Assembly: GCF_000208865.1 (NCBI RefSeq)
Contig: NC_018396.1
Location: 2,504,630 to 2,568,629, forward strand
Length of the DNA stretch: 64,000 nucleotides
DNA from: Neospora caninum Liverpool
Taxonomy: Eukaryota > Apicomplexa > Conoidasida > Eucoccidiorida > Sarcocystidae
Direction of reading: 5' to 3'
Shown here: positions 49,680 through 59,648 of the stretch, in pieces
Position numbering within the stretch: position 1 is the stretch's first letter
Layout of the letters: each line of letters starts with the position of its first letter
Position numbers and translations under genes: made by a program
Notes under the pieces: model-generated
What the model was told of the DNA's origin: nothing
The model's database searches: none
What the model saw: only the letters and a program-made list of their open reading frames with translations

Positions 49680-52600
49680 TTTTATATATGTATATATATA
49701 TTTATATAGATATATGTATATATACGAGGCAGGGGTAACTATGGTGAACCTCTCGTTTTCTGTGTGGGGGAATCGCGCGAGGAGGCGTGAGGTCTCGGTT
49801 CGGCTTTGCTTGGTTCGCTCTCTTGTCATTTTCGGGTGTCTGTGAAAGCCGCTCGCGTTTCTCGCGATTCGCCATGCTTCAATCCCTGCTCGGTTTTCTC
49901 GGCTCTGGCCTTAATTGTCCGCGGGATTCTTGGGGGCTCGCGCAGATTTTGCGTGCTGTTAAAGATGGGGCCCGCTCGCCCGCAGTGTGTCTGTTTCTTT
50001 GGCTGTTCGGTTTGTCCCGCTCGCCCCTTCTCTCGCCGAGCACATCCTGTGGAGAGTGTCGCTTTTCTCTCGCCTTTCTGCAGGCTTCCCAAAGTGCTTG
50101 CTGCCTTGTTTTTCCTCGACGTCAACGCGAAGCTCGAGCAAGAACTCTTCGCGAGAGACCAGGCGATGCTCCTGGCGATGGCTCTCCAGCTTCTCCTCGA
50201 CTCGGTCCCGTCTCTTCCTTGTGCGTCCTCTGCTTCCGTGCCGCTCTCGCGCCACGCGCTTCTCGCACACCTGAGCCGGTGCGTCTACTTTGCACAAGAT
50301 GTCGAAGAGGGCGAAGAAGACCGCCAAAACGTACTCGTCGAGGTCGACAGGGAGGCCGCCGAAGGGCGGCTCATCCCGGACGCGTCCCCTCTCGTGTCTT
50401 CGTTCGCGTCTCCCTTTTCCTCTCCCTTCTCGTCTTTGTCTGGCGGGGCCTTCTCTCAGCTCGCCACTGCCAACGCAGCTGACGAAGTCACTCTGTTGTC
50501 GTGCGTACCCCTCCACCCTGTCGAGCTTCTCGCGGTTTTCAAGTCGCACCGGCCCAGCTCGGGCGACGCGCCGCCTCTCTGGCGGTCGTACGCGACGACG
50601 AATCTCCGAGAGGAAGACGCGCCGTTCCGCGGCGACGAGGACCGCAGAGGCGAGAGGCCGAAGCGCGAGCGGGGGCTCAGCCTGCGGCAGCTCTCGAGGC
50701 CGAACGGCACGCGCAGAGGCGCGGAGACACCCCTCGGAAAACGCGGGAGTCTCCGAACGCCCCACCTCCATTGCCTAGTGCTCGCCAGGGAAGAAGACGA
50801 GAACGGCGGCGCGAGAGGAGACGGCGAGCGGCGCGAGGGACGGAAGAAGAACGTGCTGGGTCGATCTGCAGGGGGCCAAGAAGACGAAGACGAGGGAGGA
50901 GAAGAAGAACCTCGCTGGAGTGAAGTGGTGACTGAGCCGCTGCTGCAGGACGTGGCGTCTCGCCTGCTGCTGCTGCTGGCAGGGCAGTCCATCGCAGCAG
51001 CTGAGGAGGCCATGACGCCGCGCGACCCACAGCCCCGCAGAAGCGTCGGCCCCCCGGGGGGGCGAAACGAGACAGTCCCTCGAGGGATGGAGAGAACAGG
51101 AGAGGCGGAAAGCACGCGAAATGGAAGGCGGAACTCTTTCTCGGGGGCGTCGCGAATTAGCGCACACAGAGGTGCACTGGAGACCGTGGAGTCTGCATCT
51201 CGTGACGCGAGTTTCTCGGGAGGACAGGCGCCTCCACCGTCGGAGTCCACGTCCCCCCCTGCGCCTCGCCTTCCGACCGTCCACCACCCTCTCGCCTTCG
51301 ACTTCTATGACTCTCTCAGAGCCCGCATTGAGTCTCTCCTGCCGGCGCACCTCCCCGCTCTCCCCTTCAGCCTAGAAGCGTCTTCGTCTGCCTCTTGCGC
51401 CTTTTCTGCGGTCTCTCCTCGTGCCGGCCAATCCGATCCGCGCGACGAGTCTTCGTTGTGGGCTGCGTCGTGCGCTGCTCTGCTTCGCGGGTCTTGGCAC
51501 GTGAGCGACTCGCGGTCCTCTCCCCGCGCCGCCTCTCTCTCTGCGCCCGATCACGTGGCAGTCTCGGGGTTGCAACAGGCAGTCGCCAGCGGCTCCTGCG
51601 CTGCGCCTCCCGCCTCGGAGGCGCGCAGACTCCTCAGGTGTCTCCAGAGTGCGACGGCGAATTTGATAAACTGCAGCCACCTGCAGGCTGCCAAGAGTCT
51701 TGTTCTCCGTTTCTCCCCCGCCGTCCTCAGCTGGGCAGACGCGGAGGCGAAACGCGCGGACAGGTCGCGCCGAGAGAGAGAGGATGAATGCGAAGAGACT
51801 GGTGGCCGAGGCGGAGACGAAGAGCCTCGACGGCGAGAGATCCGCAGGTTAGCAGGGCGGGCGGCCAGGCGGCGTAGTTCGAGCGGAAGGCGACAGAGGG
51901 CCGAGCCGCCCGGCGCGAGCGCGGACCGGCGCGCGCCGTCTCGCGACTTGCAGGTCGCCAACGGAGATCGCGAACGGGGCGTGCGCGGCGAGAGGAGAGG
52001 CGTCGGCGATAGCGCAGAGAGAGCAATGGAGGCGCGGCAAGGCGACGTCCGCGGCAGAAGTCCAGACGTCCAGGCCCAGCTCGAGTTGTTGGCCGACGAC
52101 GTGGCCTTGGTTGAACTGCTTCTGCAAACCGTCAAAGTTTTCAGTCAGTGCGCGGCGAACCGGGACTCCGGCTCAGACCCTGTGGGGCCGTTGGAGACAC
52201 CTCGCGTGGCCGCGGGAGCAGCTGAAGAGCGAAGCGGCGAAGACGAGGAGGAAGACCGAGGCGGGGACGCAAGAGTCGGAGGCAGAGAAGACTGCTGGGG
52301 CGAGGGCCTCAGAGAGGAAGGCGAGCCGCACGGCGCGGAAGTGCTCAAGACACTCAAGAGAGCGGTGCGCCGGGCGCCGTGCTTTTCGCAGCGCGACAAG
52401 CAGCCGCCGCCGCTTCTTCCTCACCAAGTGGAACTTTTGGAGCTTCTGATGGACGACGACGCACGTGAAAAGGCAAGAGAAGCTGAAGCGGAAACTGGAG
52501 GCAGTCGCGCTGCGAAGACATCCGTCTCGTCTCTGGACGCGAACGAGCAGACGGAGGAAGGCGGCGCCTTCGCTTCGGCGTCGCAACGAGGTCATGCGTC

Positions 52601-55600
52601 GCCTCACATGCAGTCTTCGGCGTCCTTTGCCGAGGGCCTGAGCGACCGGGAGCAGTGCATCCTGTTGGTCGAGCAGCTGGTGTGCCGGTGCAGTCGCGCG
52701 ATTCTTCCCTTCTCCAATCGGCTCCTCGTCTGCTTGGCCATCTCGCAAGTCCTCCGGGCCCCGTTTTCCGCCGTCGTCCAGCAATTCAACGACGCGCCTC
52801 ACGACCTGCTCCTGGCGCTGCTGCAGCGCGTGGGCGTGCCCACAGCCGCGCACCCGAAGCTCGTGCTCTGTCGCCACTACCTGAACATTTCCCAGAAACT
52901 CCCCCCCCAGACTGTCGCCCGCGTCATCGTGCGAGCCTTCATCGCCCACCAAATCGAGGAATTCCACACGGCCGTCGTCCCAGACTCGAACGGCACCCCA
53001 GAGGAAGACGAGGACGAAGAAGGAGAGGAAGAGGTTATGCTGGAGTGGTTTGAGTGGCCGCTGAGCTTGCTGTATCAATTTGTCTCGTTGGGAGGCGTGT
53101 CGACGGCTGTAGGAGACGAGGCACTTCGTGTGCTTCGCTGTCAAACGCAGCTATGGAAGGAAGTAGAAAAGCGAGAGGAAGACGGACGCTTTCACCTTCT
53201 CGACACAGGAGAGAAACAGCCGGAAAAGGACGATCGGCGGTGGGCGGCGTCGGCTTTGCCTCTCACAGAACCTCTGCCTCTGGAGTGTGAAGTCGAAGTG
53301 ATGGTTCTTGCCTACTCCGCATTTGCCAGCAGCAGCTCGTTCGCAGGCGTGGCAGATCTCCTCGCGGCAATCAATTCTCGCCTCGACGTCTACGTTGCCG
53401 CAGGCCGCTTTTACCTCCTCTGCCGGCTCCTCACCACCATTCCCGCCTTCCAGGGCTTGGAGCGGGCTCTCGAGTAAGCCTCCGAAGCGCAGAGACGGAC
53501 CAGACAACGAGGGAGCGGGAGGAAACGGAGACGAGGCGACGGGAAAGCGAAAGGGTGTTGTTAAGCCGAGGAAGGGGAAGAGGCGCATAAGTCAAGAATG
53601 GGACGCGAAAACAACTGAAGGGAAAAAAAAGAAACTTACCGGTGATTCATTTTTGACAGGGGACACAGGGGTACGTATAGAGAAGCACATGTGGCGGGGA
53701 TTTGTATATTTATATATCATAGGTCCATTAAGTGTGGGGCTCTGAGCGCAGACACATAAAAATCGAGGGGGCCCGATATGGATGATTGCACAAAGTAGTG
53801 TGAATCCCTGTGTGTGTGTGGATAGGTACAAACGTATATATATATATATATATATATATATAAGCGTGTGCGAGTGTAGGGTATCCCAATAGGGTATCCA
53901 GGGTTCCCGAGGGGAGCGCAGACGGTACGAGCAGGGTTCCCGAGGGGAGCGCAGACGGTACGAGCGGGGTTCCTTGTCTGGATAGCGTCTGCCGCGCTGT
54001 ATGCGAAACTGTAGTCGCTGCTTCCCCGCGAGGCATCCTCGGGTGTTGCTGGGCTCTCCTCCGGTGGCTGCAGCCTGTTGCTGGACAACAATCGCCTGGA
54101 GGACTTGCTCCACTGCTGCCAGTGTTGCCTTGCTCTGTCTTCCGCTCCTCGGCGCCACGTCGACTTTCCGCTCGCGCCGTCTTTTACTTGCGCTTCTCGT
54201 TCTCCTCCGCACGGCCCGCTGGATCCACATCGCCCCGGGCGTGTCCCCGACTGCTCGGCGCGGGCGCCGGCCGCGACCCCGGCGAGCTCCAGCCTCGGCG
54301 TCGCGGGCGTGTCTGCTCTCTCGCTTCCCTACGGCCAGTTCCCGAGTGTCTCTGCGCTGCCGTGGACCGACGAGCGGAGCATTGCAGAGAGCCTGGCGAT
54401 CGCCATCGTCTGCTACTTGCACCACCGCATGTTTGCGCCGGAGGGCACGGCCTCCACGGGCGAGGAGAAAAAATCCGGAAGGCTGCAGTTGGACGTCCTC
54501 GTCAAGGCGCACATTCAGCTCGGCCTCACCAGTGAACTCGCGTAGGTGTCGAGCCGAAGGTTGATACGTCCACAGTTTATGAGTCGGATCAGGGGAGCAT
54601 TACAGTGGGGTCTCGTTTTCGCTCTAAAACGAAAAAAGTGCTACCACTCCGGAGTCGCCACCGGAGACAGCGGTCGCTGCGCACGCACGCGACGAACCCA
54701 GGCCGCTGCATTTCCTCGCCACGAAAAAGGGCGAAACGGAGCGGCGCCGAGATGACGCGTCTGGGCACCTCTGTAAAAAATCTTTCGCCACAACCCTGTT
54801 CCATCGCTAGCTCCGTCCATCGCTCTACGGTGCTTTCCACCGATCTGCGGAGCGCCCGCGACCCCTCCATATATATATATATATATTGACTGAGGAGATC
54901 GCACATAGGTGTGTATTGTTTGGTTTTCGACTGGTGGTGAGAAGATGTGAGTGTGTTCTTTCGTGTGAGGCCCGTTGCTGATGCAAGTTTGTAGCGGGTG
55001 CTTAGGGCTCTGGCGTATCCGAGCTTGGGCGGTCTGTGACATCGCGGGGTCAGTGCGTTCTTCTTTCTGCCCCCCAACCTTTTCCCCGGAGTCGCACATC
55101 GGTCACACGCTCTCCCTGTCTCCTGCGTTTTTTGCTTCTCAGGTCTCTGCTGCAGGAGGAGGCTTTTCGATGCATGCAGCGGCTCGGGCCCGATGTCGAC
55201 GTCCTCTACTCTGAGGCCGGCGAGGACTGTCTGTTGTTGACACTACAGGTACGCCCCTGCCCCGCAGCTAGGTGCGCGCGTGAAAAGAAAGACAGAAGGC
55301 GCTCCTGGACCGGTGCCGCAGCGTTGATTTTCGTCGCTGTCCTGGCCGAGTCGGAGTGTGGCCCTCGAGATCCGCAGACCGTTGTGGGTCTGTAAAGTTT
55401 TGGGCTGTGCATGCGTGTTTGTATACCTCCGTCGCCGCAGGTCCACATCAGACTGTTTCGCGGGCCTCCGTTTCAGGCTCAGGGCTCAGTCGAAGAGTTC
55501 ATTCAACTGGGCAACTGAACCAAGCGAGGACGAAGAAGAGGCAGAATCGGGGGTCGGTGTGGATGGCGGCACTCAGTGCTTATGTGCCTGTTGCTCGTGG

Positions 55601-58600
55601 ATGTGTCTGTTTGTGGATGGCATCGTGCGGTCACGTGTGCCGACACTCGCGGATGGCACTGTCCTCGAGAGTCTGTCCTTCTTCTCGCTGGGCTTCGCCG
55701 TGTATTTCTCTTCCATGTGTCGATATTCCTCCAAGCAGGGTGTAGATCGACATCCAGACGAGGCGAAGAGGCGCTCCTCGCTCGTGCCGCGCGCACGCGC
55801 GCGCCTCCGGCGCTTTGCGAGAGGTCCGCTTTTGTGCTCGCGCAGCTGTCCACCCGCTTTCGTCTCTTGCTTGTTCTCTGCTGTTTCCAGCTGTTCCTGG
55901 AGAGCTCGCGGTGGTTCTTGGCCGCGGGACGCCTTCAGTTTCACATGACCGTGAATCGTCTGGCTGCACTCGTCGCGCTGCAACTCAAAGCTGTCGAACT
56001 GTTTCTCTCGCTCCGCAGTCTGTCGCGGAAAGCCAGAGAGCACGACCAGCAGAGGCGCGCGCTGGTTCTCGGCCTCCTTGAGCGCGTCCAAAAGCCCGGC
56101 TGCCGTCCGAACTTCAAGGCAGACGGGGAGCGAGCTCGCGGGCTCGGCCTCTCCTCACCGTCTTCGGTTTCCGAACAAAGTGGTCGGGGGCGGCTTCTGT
56201 CTTCCTCTCTCGTGGAAGCTGACGCAGGACGGCCGCAGACTGGCAGCCGAGGCGTCGGCCGGTCCCTCTCCTCGCAGGCGGCGTCTCCCCCGCTCGGCGA
56301 TCTCGTTCAGACGCTGTTGTTCGAGTTGAGCTGCGAAGAAGGGGCAAAGAACGCGGCGTCGACAACGCCCAACTTCCGCTCCTTTGCTGCCTCTCTGGCC
56401 TCCCACGGCCCGCGAGAAAGGGTGGGGCGACACTTGGACGCCTTGGCTCCCCGGCGGCCGCCCCTCGCTGCGGGGCGGACCGGAAGGGCCCTCGGGGCTC
56501 ACCTGCCCTACGACGGAGGTGTGCACGCAGCTCCCAGGCTTCACGGCGATGCCGAGCTCAGGAGACTCCCGAACGCGGGAGAGGCGCAGGATCCGCTCTC
56601 GGCTTTCGGAGGCTCCGACCAGGCTGCAGCCGAGGGGGCGGCGGGATCGGGCGGTGGCGGGGCCTGGCCAGAGACAGGTGGAGAAACTCGGGCGGAAGAG
56701 GCAGAAGATGACGCCGAGACCATCAGTGCTTTATTGACGCGCGGGGAGGCAAGGCGCGAGACAGGAGAGTGGGCTGCGCGGCCTTTCAATGTTCTCCACC
56801 TCTCTCTCACAGAAGTCCTATTGTTCATCGAAGTGCATACGGACGCCACTGCCAGCGTTATCGTCTCCAGGGTAAGGCAGAGAGACTCCACAAGCCCAGC
56901 AGAAAGAAACCAGAATCGCGCTTCCCTCAAACGCCGCGTACTCGCCAAGACCCAGTCCGCAAACCTCTCGGCAGTTCCCTGAATCACTTGCAGGCATATA
57001 TGCGGGGAAATCGATGTGGTAGCTGAAGAAGGAACAGGCAGGAACAGATAGGTAGACACTTCGACAGACAGGAAGGCAGAAAAAGAAAGGGAGGGAGATA
57101 CAAAGAGATAGAGAGAGAGGGATACACAAAGAGAGAGGACGATAGAGATAGGTACGTGGGCAGATAGGTGGCGGGCTGATCTCGACACTGTGGAATCCGT
57201 GGCCGAGTCTGTCTGTGTCTGTCTGAAGGCGTGAAGCCGGCCTGCATGCAGTTATGGGGGCGAGTTCGGCCTGTGAATGTTTGCTTTCCTTTCGGCTGAT
57301 GCGTGGCCAGGCATACGACCATATCTACGGCAGCATCGTTAACGCGGCGTGGCCGCGAGCCCTCTTTCGCCACTGTGTCCTGCGCGGCGACCGCCGTTAC
57401 CGCGAACAGCTGCAAGGCCTAGAAGTCCGAGGAGACAGAAAGACTTTCTCTGGGGACAGCTTTGTTCTCGCCGGCGAAGACCCAGTGGCTCAAGGAAGCG
57501 GCGCGCTTTCCACAGGCATGCCTTCCTCCCCAGGCAGGAGAAAAGGCTTCCTCGAGCCTCCTGCCTCTGGTGCCTCGCCCTCGTGGCGGGAGTCGCGGGA
57601 GGCTTTGGGCGCGTCCGATGCCGAAGGCGCTGCATGCGGTCACTCTTCGTTTTCGGGGACAGACGCGAGCCTATGGGAGACTGCTGGCTTCGGAGACGAA
57701 ATCATGGCCGCAGTCGTCCGTTTGTTTCTGGCAGAGTTTTCGCCCGACAGCGGGCCGGCGTCGCAAAGCGGGTCGCAGAAGAGCCACAGCGCATGCGGAA
57801 CTGTCGAGCATGCGCCGACCGTGCACTCGCCCGCTGAGGCCAGCGACGAGGATGGGCCGGAAGCCGCAGGGGGAGAGAGAGCTCCCTCGGCGGCAGGGCG
57901 GCGGTCGGCGTGGGGAGAAGGAGAAGATAGGTTTTCGCGCTGCGACCGTCCACGTCGAGGCTATTCGGTTTCTGCAGCTGCGAGCGGCCACGACAGCCGA
58001 GGCGAGAGTAGGGAGGAGACGCCCTCGCCGACAGCGAGGGCCAGCGGGCGAAGCCGGGGGCTGAAGAAGAGCTCTGTGGATTTCCGCGAAGGCTCTCCCT
58101 GGACCCGCGCGGAGCGACAGGCGCCCAACACCTCGCTGGAGGAGTCCCTCGTCGCTGACAGCCGCAACTCGGGCAAAGTGGGAGGCAGGTCGGGCTTGGC
58201 GGGGGCTTCGTCAAGAGCCAGCAGAGACAGAAATTCGCGGCGGACGGCAACAGCTAGAGAGAGCGATCTCCGTTCTGCATCTGCGCGGCCTTCTTGTAGG
58301 ACAGGGCCAACACGCGACGAGACAGACCTGTATATTGCCCGAGCCTTGGATCCGGTCTCGTGGTCGACCGGGGGCGCGAAGGCAAGTGATGCGTGGGCCA
58401 GCGAGTACAGCGCATCTTCGAATATACGGCGAGACCTGGGACCCCTGGTCTCCAGCAGTGCTTCGCGGCTGCCAGAAGGACAGGGGCGCACTGGGGAGAT
58501 GCCGACTGGCCAGTTTAACGACCATTCCATGGATGTTGCTTTTCTCCGCTCGCTCTTTCTCGAGGGAAACAGCGGTCTCAGTCTCCCGGCGATCGCAGGT

Positions 58601-59084
58601 GTGCAAGAGTACAGCGTGAATCCCTGGGCCACAGGCGAGGCCGCCGGCACCGTCCTCCAGAGGTCTTCGCTCAGTCCGTCTTCTCTGGATTGTCCGTCGC
58701 CACACGATAAGGGCCAGCGCGCTCTCTTCACTGCCGCTGCCGACGTGGACTTTGAGCAGTACGCCTTCCAACCTACCGGAGTCGTGGAGCGGATTCGCCG
58801 CGCCTGCGGAGCTGGCCGAGGAGACTTCGAGGCCGACCGCCTTGCTGACGAGATTGTCCAGAGGTTCAAGGAGCAGTGCATCATCAACTTGAAGGATCTC
58901 CTCGTCCGCGGAGTCCACAATCTCGAGCGCCGATTAAAGGTGAGCCTTTCAGTGAGTCGACGCTCGAGACACGCGTCCCGTTGAAACGCCGCGCACGTGA
59001 AAGGCCGCGTCCTCATGTCACTGCCAACTTCCGAATCGGAGAGTCAAATCCGCACTCACATCTACAGCGGGCCCATAATAAATG

Positions 59085-59124
<40 letters not shown>

Positions 59125-59648
59125 TGTATATATATATATATATTTACATATATGGAATTGTCTACGTGTGTCCGATTGTAGGTCGTGTGTGTATGTACTC
59201 TCCTAGTTCTACCAGAAGACTACTGCGCATGTCTCTGTGTCTCTGAATATGCCAATTTGGTTTTATGGACAGCGGTAGCTGGGACCAGCTGCGCGGCGGG
59301 TTGGTGTGGAGATATCTGCGGCAGGAGGGTCGCAGAGCTTTGAGCACATCTGGAACTTCGCCTGTGTCTTCATCTCGCGCTCAGTTCTGTCGCCAGCTTG
59401 GCCCGGAGTTCGGCGACATCGCGGCAGAGTGCAGCGTCATGGCGGACGATGCGTCGCTCTACCCACCCGAGGGCTTCCTGCGCGCGCAAGGGCGGCTGAA
59501 GCACATCAGCTTGCACGGAAGCCAGGCGGTTGTGTGGGCCTCAGAGAGTCGCGGCGCTGGGCGCAGCCGCGAGGGCGAACATGGAGGCCAAACTGTGCGT
59601 GCAGACAGACCTCTCTGGAGCGCCGGCGGCTCCAGTGTCGACGCGTAG
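24781..59648 (+). CDS. Giant spatacsin (SPG11) homologue, 20 exons, about 8,521 residues
   Basis: Exons: 24781-30675, 31123-36045, 36661-36795, 37487-38159, 38273-38523, 38851-39461, 39728-41117, 41602-42010, 42636-43017, 43482-45419, 45764-45892, 46182-46665, 47226-48088, 48957-49601, 50084-53473, 54074-54541, 55143-55248, 55891-56871, 57311-58939, 59385-59648. All phases agree and the sum is 25,566 bases. Family landmarks: FFTTRPLVRRRLL (exon 3), LFCRVHQLPRSLTLLHELAR (exons 10-11), IIDGYFRD (11-12), VCCPRLSVYASCFADAS (13), HKLPKVLAALFFLD (14-15), VNRLAALVALQLKA (18), AYDHIYGSIVNAAW (19) and LGPEFGDIAAEC (20). Spatacsin is an endolysosomal scaffold working with spastizin and AP-5 in lysosome reformation and retrieval. 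Exon 1 resembles the N-terminal propeller only weakly. The excess length is mostly Arg/Ser/Glu/Ala-rich insertions between conserved helices. The start ATG (MAFVSC) is the first in-frame ATG. An automated annotation could split this locus. Confidence 0.83.
30851..30874. repeat. (TA)n microsatellite, intron 1 of the spatacsin-like gene
   Basis: A TA tract of about 24 bases preceded by CATG, within the 447-base first intron (30676-31122). Confidence 0.9.
31123..36045 (+). other. Exon 2 of the spatacsin-like gene: start of the helical solenoid
   Basis: A 4.9 kb exon (residues 1966-3606) beginning after a CAG acceptor in phase 0 and ending at a GTAAGG donor. Helical blocks (VEDLLSLLSAALP, ALCFVVN-type segments near 33150, NALICRRVLRKIQ, MVFQLFCNQQVEFFFVGMQM) are separated by hydrophilic insertions. 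A run of alanine codons lies at about 34640-34677. Exon 3 follows with the conserved FFTTRPLVRRRLLRHL helix pair. Confidence 0.75.
36046..37486 (+). other. Introns 2 and 3: long polypyrimidine-rich introns flanking exon 3
   Basis: Introns at 36046-36660 and 36796-37486 surround the 135-base exon 3 (36661-36795, not part of the introns). Both are strongly C/T-rich on the coding strand over several hundred bases (for example 36240-36540 and 36860-37060). No gene or array is visible in them. Open frames run through both introns because of composition, which makes naive exon prediction prone to reading through. Confidence 0.6.
38599..38624. repeat. (TA)n microsatellite, intron 5 of the spatacsin-like gene
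   Basis: A TA tract followed by TGCAT within the intron at 38524-38850. Confidence 0.85.
41313..41375. repeat. 31-base tandem duplication in intron 7
   Basis: Two near-identical units, 41313-41343 and 41344-41375, each AATACATGCATATATGTGTG followed by TATAGG(G)TAAC. They differ by one extra G near the end. They lie in the intron at 41118-41601 next to other degenerate TA-rich sequence (41258-41312). Confidence 0.85.
42279..42303. repeat. (TA)n microsatellite, intron 8 of the spatacsin-like gene
   Basis: A TA tract of about 25 bases in the AT-rich left part of the intron at 42011-42635. Confidence 0.9.
43482..48088 (+). other. Exons 10-13 of the spatacsin-like gene: start of the conserved C-terminal region
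   Basis: Exons 43482-45419, 45764-45892, 46182-46665 and 47226-48088. The best family match begins at the end of exon 10 (SPWHLVGLFCR) and continues across the intron into VHQLPRSLTLLHELARNDDW, then IIDGYFRDAPLRHHL, then LLLHALKVCCPRLSVYASCF and INSWLYLQTQ. The block ends with a helix (YSLVIRAFRLFDENNVLLD). The order and spacing, apart from insertions, follow spatacsin. Exon 10 ends at a GC donor. Confidence 0.8.
45420..45763 (+). other. GC-AG intron (intron 10 of the spatacsin-like gene)
   Basis: Exon 10 ends TTCTGCAG and the intron begins GCGAGT; the 3' end is TCTTCAG at 45763. Only the GC donor gives phase 2. That joins AG to A (an Arg codon) and produces LFCR-VHQLP, the block conserved in spatacsin. 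The nearby GT at 45424 gives the wrong phase. GC-AG introns with CAG before the junction are a known minor class. Confidence 0.75.
48621..48848. repeat. Compound minisatellite in intron 13 (35-base core alternating with (TA)n)
   Basis: A 35-base core starting TGGTAACGCGAAACAAACCA and ending CATTCCATC occurs three times, at 48655-48689, 48719-48753 and 48781-48815. The copies are separated by TA tracts of about 25-30 bases. A truncated core end (TTCCATCACATG) lies at 48621-48632 ahead of the first TA tract. The TA tracts alternate between CATG and CCTA starts, giving a higher-order pattern. Located in the intron at 48089-48956. Confidence 0.92.
49650..49724. repeat. Interrupted (TA)n array, intron 14 of the spatacsin-like gene
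   Basis: About 75 bases of TA-rich repeat with interruptions (TTTTTATATATG and TTTATATAGA), within the intron at 49602-50083, close to its 5' splice site. Confidence 0.88.
53835..53862. repeat. (TA)n microsatellite, intron 15 of the spatacsin-like gene
   Basis: A TA tract of about 28 bases within the intron at 53474-54073, upstream of the 33-base duplication. Confidence 0.9.
53901..53973. repeat. 33-base tandem duplication in intron 15
   Basis: The unit begins GGGTTCCCGAGGGGAGCGCA and ends ACGAGCA/G. Copy one is 53901-53933, copy two 53934-53966, and a third partial copy (GGGTTCC) follows to 53973. The two full copies differ at the last base only, which suggests a recent duplication. It is immediately preceded by a GGGTATCC doublet (about 53879-53900). 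Confidence 0.9.
54869..54887. repeat. (TA)n microsatellite, intron 16 of the spatacsin-like gene
   Basis: A short TA tract within the intron at 54542-55142. Confidence 0.85.
57042..57165. repeat. Purine-rich GA/GATA tract in intron 18
   Basis: About 120 bases of almost uninterrupted purine-rich sequence with repeated AGACAG, GGGAG, AGAGAGAG and GATAG words on the coding strand, in the intron at 56872-57310. Confidence 0.75.
59088..59153. repeat. (TA)n array, intron 19 of the spatacsin-like gene
   Basis: About 66 bases of TA repeat with CATATATG and TTTACA interruptions, in the last intron (58940-59384). Confidence 0.9.

Larger units (their letters stand above)
48957..59648 (+). other. Exons 14-20 of the spatacsin-like gene: conserved C-terminal domain
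   Basis: Exons 48957-49601, 50084-53473, 54074-54541, 55143-55248, 55891-56871, 57311-58939 and 59385-59648. Conserved blocks: FLQCRFEASERLLRRF, ALIAIHKYREARRWRRLAGL, HKLPKVLAALFFLD, FAGVADLLAAINSRLDVY with FYLLCRLLTTIPAFQGL, LLLDNNRLEDLLHC, RWFLAAGRLQFHMTVNRLAA, AYDHIYGSIVNAAWPRALF and FCRQLGPEFGDIAAECSVM. This corresponds to the spatacsin C-terminus domain, interrupted by large insertions in exons 15 and 19. The stop is TAG at 59646-59648. Confidence 0.82.

Noticed and set aside
49622..49829. Tyr/Ile-rich frames across TA arrays that look like membrane segments
   Set aside because: They are translations of TA repeats inside introns, not protein features.
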